NCBI GenBank assembly: GCA_934555865.1
Contig: CAKTFI010000019.1
Span: 1-21,031, forward strand
Source of the DNA: an uncultured Christensenellaceae bacterium
Lineage (GTDB): Bacteria; Bacillota; Clostridia; Christensenellales; Christensenellaceae
DNA: 21,031 nucleotides
Direction of reading: 5' to 3'
Part shown: positions 20,169 to 21,031 of the stretch, in pieces
Numbering within the stretch: position 1 is the stretch's first letter
Layout: each line of letters begins with the position of its first letter
Translations under genes and position numbers: made by a program
The notes under the pieces: generated by a model
Seen by the model: only the letters and a program-made list of their open reading frames with translations
Told to the model about the DNA's origin: nothing
Databases searched by the model: none

Positions 20169-21031
20169 ATGTATCGCAATGAGGAAACCTATGTGCTGCT
20201 GCATGCGCAGCTTCTCGATGGGACGGAAGGGATGGAGGTCCAGCCGGATCGGGCGATCTATGTCCGGGGCAGCAAGATCGTGAAGATCGCGGATTCCGCC
20301 GCACCGGAGGCGGGGTATACGCCGATCGACCTGCACGGGGCCTATGTGCTCCCGGGGCTCATCAACATGCATGTGCACCTGCCAGCGTCGGGCAAGCCGC
20401 GCAAGAAGCCGTCCGACCCCAAAAAACTCGTGAAGCTCATCACCTCCTGCGCGCCGATGCGCCGCGTGGGGATCCGCCTGTGCGAGGGGTATGCCAAGAC
20501 AGAGCTGCTGAGCGGCGTGACGACGATTCGTACCGTCGGCGGTGTGGCGGATTTCGACACCATTCTGCGGGACAAGGCAGCGTCGGGCGCGATCCTTGCG
20601 CCGCGGATCCTGGCCTCGGACATGGCGATCTCTGTGCCGGGCGGACATATGGCGGGCTCGCTGGCCTATGAGGCGCACACGCCCGAGGAGGCGGCGGCCT
20701 ATGTGGACAAGATCGCAAAGACCAAGCCGGATCTCATCAAATTGATGATCACCGGCGGCGTGCTGGACGCGGAGGTCGTGGGGGAACCGGGCGTGCTGCG
20801 GATGCCGCCGGAGCTGGTGCGCGCGGCCGCGGACCGGGCGCATGCGCTCGGCATGAAGGTGGCCGCCCATGTGGAGAGCCCGGAGGGCGTGATGGTCGCC
20901 CTGCAAAACGGCGTCGATTCCATCGAACACGGCGCACAGCCGAACGAGGAGATGCTCCACCTGTTCCGGGAACGCGGCGCCTTCCAGATCTCGACCATTT
21001 CCCCGGCGCTTCCCTACGCACTGTTTGACAG
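20169..21031 (+). CDS. Amidohydrolase family protein, 3' end outside the window
   Basis: The first 287 residues of a metal-dependent amidohydrolase of the imidazolonepropionase/prolidase-like group. An N-terminal beta domain (LLDGTEGMEVQPDRAIYVRGSKI) leads to AYVLPGLINMHVHL with metal ligands His68 and His70. Lys191 in DLIKLMITGG would be the carboxylated bridging lysine, and His234 (VAAHVES) and His254 (SIEHGA) are further ligands; the last Asp lies beyond the window. Relatives hydrolyse dipeptides, cyclic imides or similar amides; the substrate cannot be told from sequence. AAGGAG lies 8 bases before the ATG at 20169. An in-frame ATG at 20151 has poorer spacing. No signal peptide is seen, so it should be cytoplasmic. 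It has its own promoter. Confidence 0.9.
   Translation, partial: MYRNEETYVLLHAQLLDGTEGMEVQPDRAIYVRGSKIVKIADSAAPEAGYTPIDLHGAYVLPGLINMHVHLPASGKPRKKPSDPKKLVKLITSCAPMRRVGIRLCEGYAKTELLSGVTTIRTVGGVADFDTILRDKAASGAILAPRILASDMAISVPGGHMAGSLAYEAHTPEEAAAYVDKIAKTKPDLIKLMITGGVLDAEVVGEPGVLRMPPELVRAAADRAHALGMKVAAHVESPEGVMVALQNGVDSIEHGAQPNEEMLHLFRERGAFQISTISPALPYALFD

Noticed and set aside
1..21031. CRISPR arrays, insertion sequences, prophage genes, tRNA or rRNA genes
   Set aside because: I saw no repeat array, transposase, terminal inverted repeats, integrase or RNA gene signature; the gene content is ordinary chromosomal.

Overview
The window looks like a chromosomal segment from a GC-rich, endospore-forming member of the Clostridia (Firmicutes). 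The evidence is a gpr-spoIIP sporulation pair, the Firmicutes-type order comEC-holA-rpsT, sigma-A-like promoters with 17-bp spacers, strong Shine-Dalgarno sites, and Firmicutes-type PlsX, MazF/NdoA and amidase proteins. The high GC and the membrane-anchored MurF-like ligase fit lineages such as Christensenellales, but that placement is only an inference. No insertion sequence, prophage, CRISPR array, tRNA or rRNA is visible. Gene density is high and no gap between genes exceeds about 215 bases.

Layout. (1) Bases 1-269 hold the 3' end of a metallophosphoesterase gene that appears frameshifted. (2) A strong promoter at 266-294 starts a + strand operon: small membrane protein, plsX (phospholipid synthesis), an ECF transporter S component, comEC (DNA uptake channel) and holA (DNA polymerase III delta). 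It ends at a palindromic terminator shared with the convergent rpsT gene. (3) Divergent from rpsT lie gpr (spore protease) and spoIIP (engulfment amidase/endopeptidase). A sigma-E-like promoter sits between them. (4) murI has its own promoter and is followed by a zinc-finger anti-sigma-like membrane protein and a MazF/NdoA endoribonuclease without an adjacent antitoxin. (5) A new promoter starts a tightly overlapping run: tsaE-tsaB-rimI (tRNA t6A synthesis and N-terminal acetylation), an alpha/beta hydrolase, a membrane-anchored MurF-like ligase and a D-Ala-D-Ala ligase. The run ends in a hairpin-rich spacer with a terminator. (6) A stand-alone amidase_3-type protein with its own terminator follows. 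(7) A MarR regulator with a textbook promoter and an operator-like inverted repeat heads an operon with two half-transporters forming a heterodimeric ABC exporter. (8) The window ends inside an amidohydrolase gene with its own extended -10 promoter.

Functional themes. Much of the segment serves the cell envelope: plsX for lipids, murI, MurF-like and ddl for the peptide stem of peptidoglycan, and SpoIIP and the amidase for hydrolysis. Sporulation is represented by gpr and spoIIP. The most unusual items are the MurF-like ligase, which has about five membrane segments in place of the usual UDP-substrate-binding domain, the ComEC whose C-terminal beta-lactamase-like domain has lost its metal motif, the amidase lacking the first zinc histidine, and the sigma-E-like promoter before spoIIP. 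I do not see a clearly new multi-gene defence or mobile system. The hydrolase/MurF-like/Ddl cassette is the best candidate for under-described biology.
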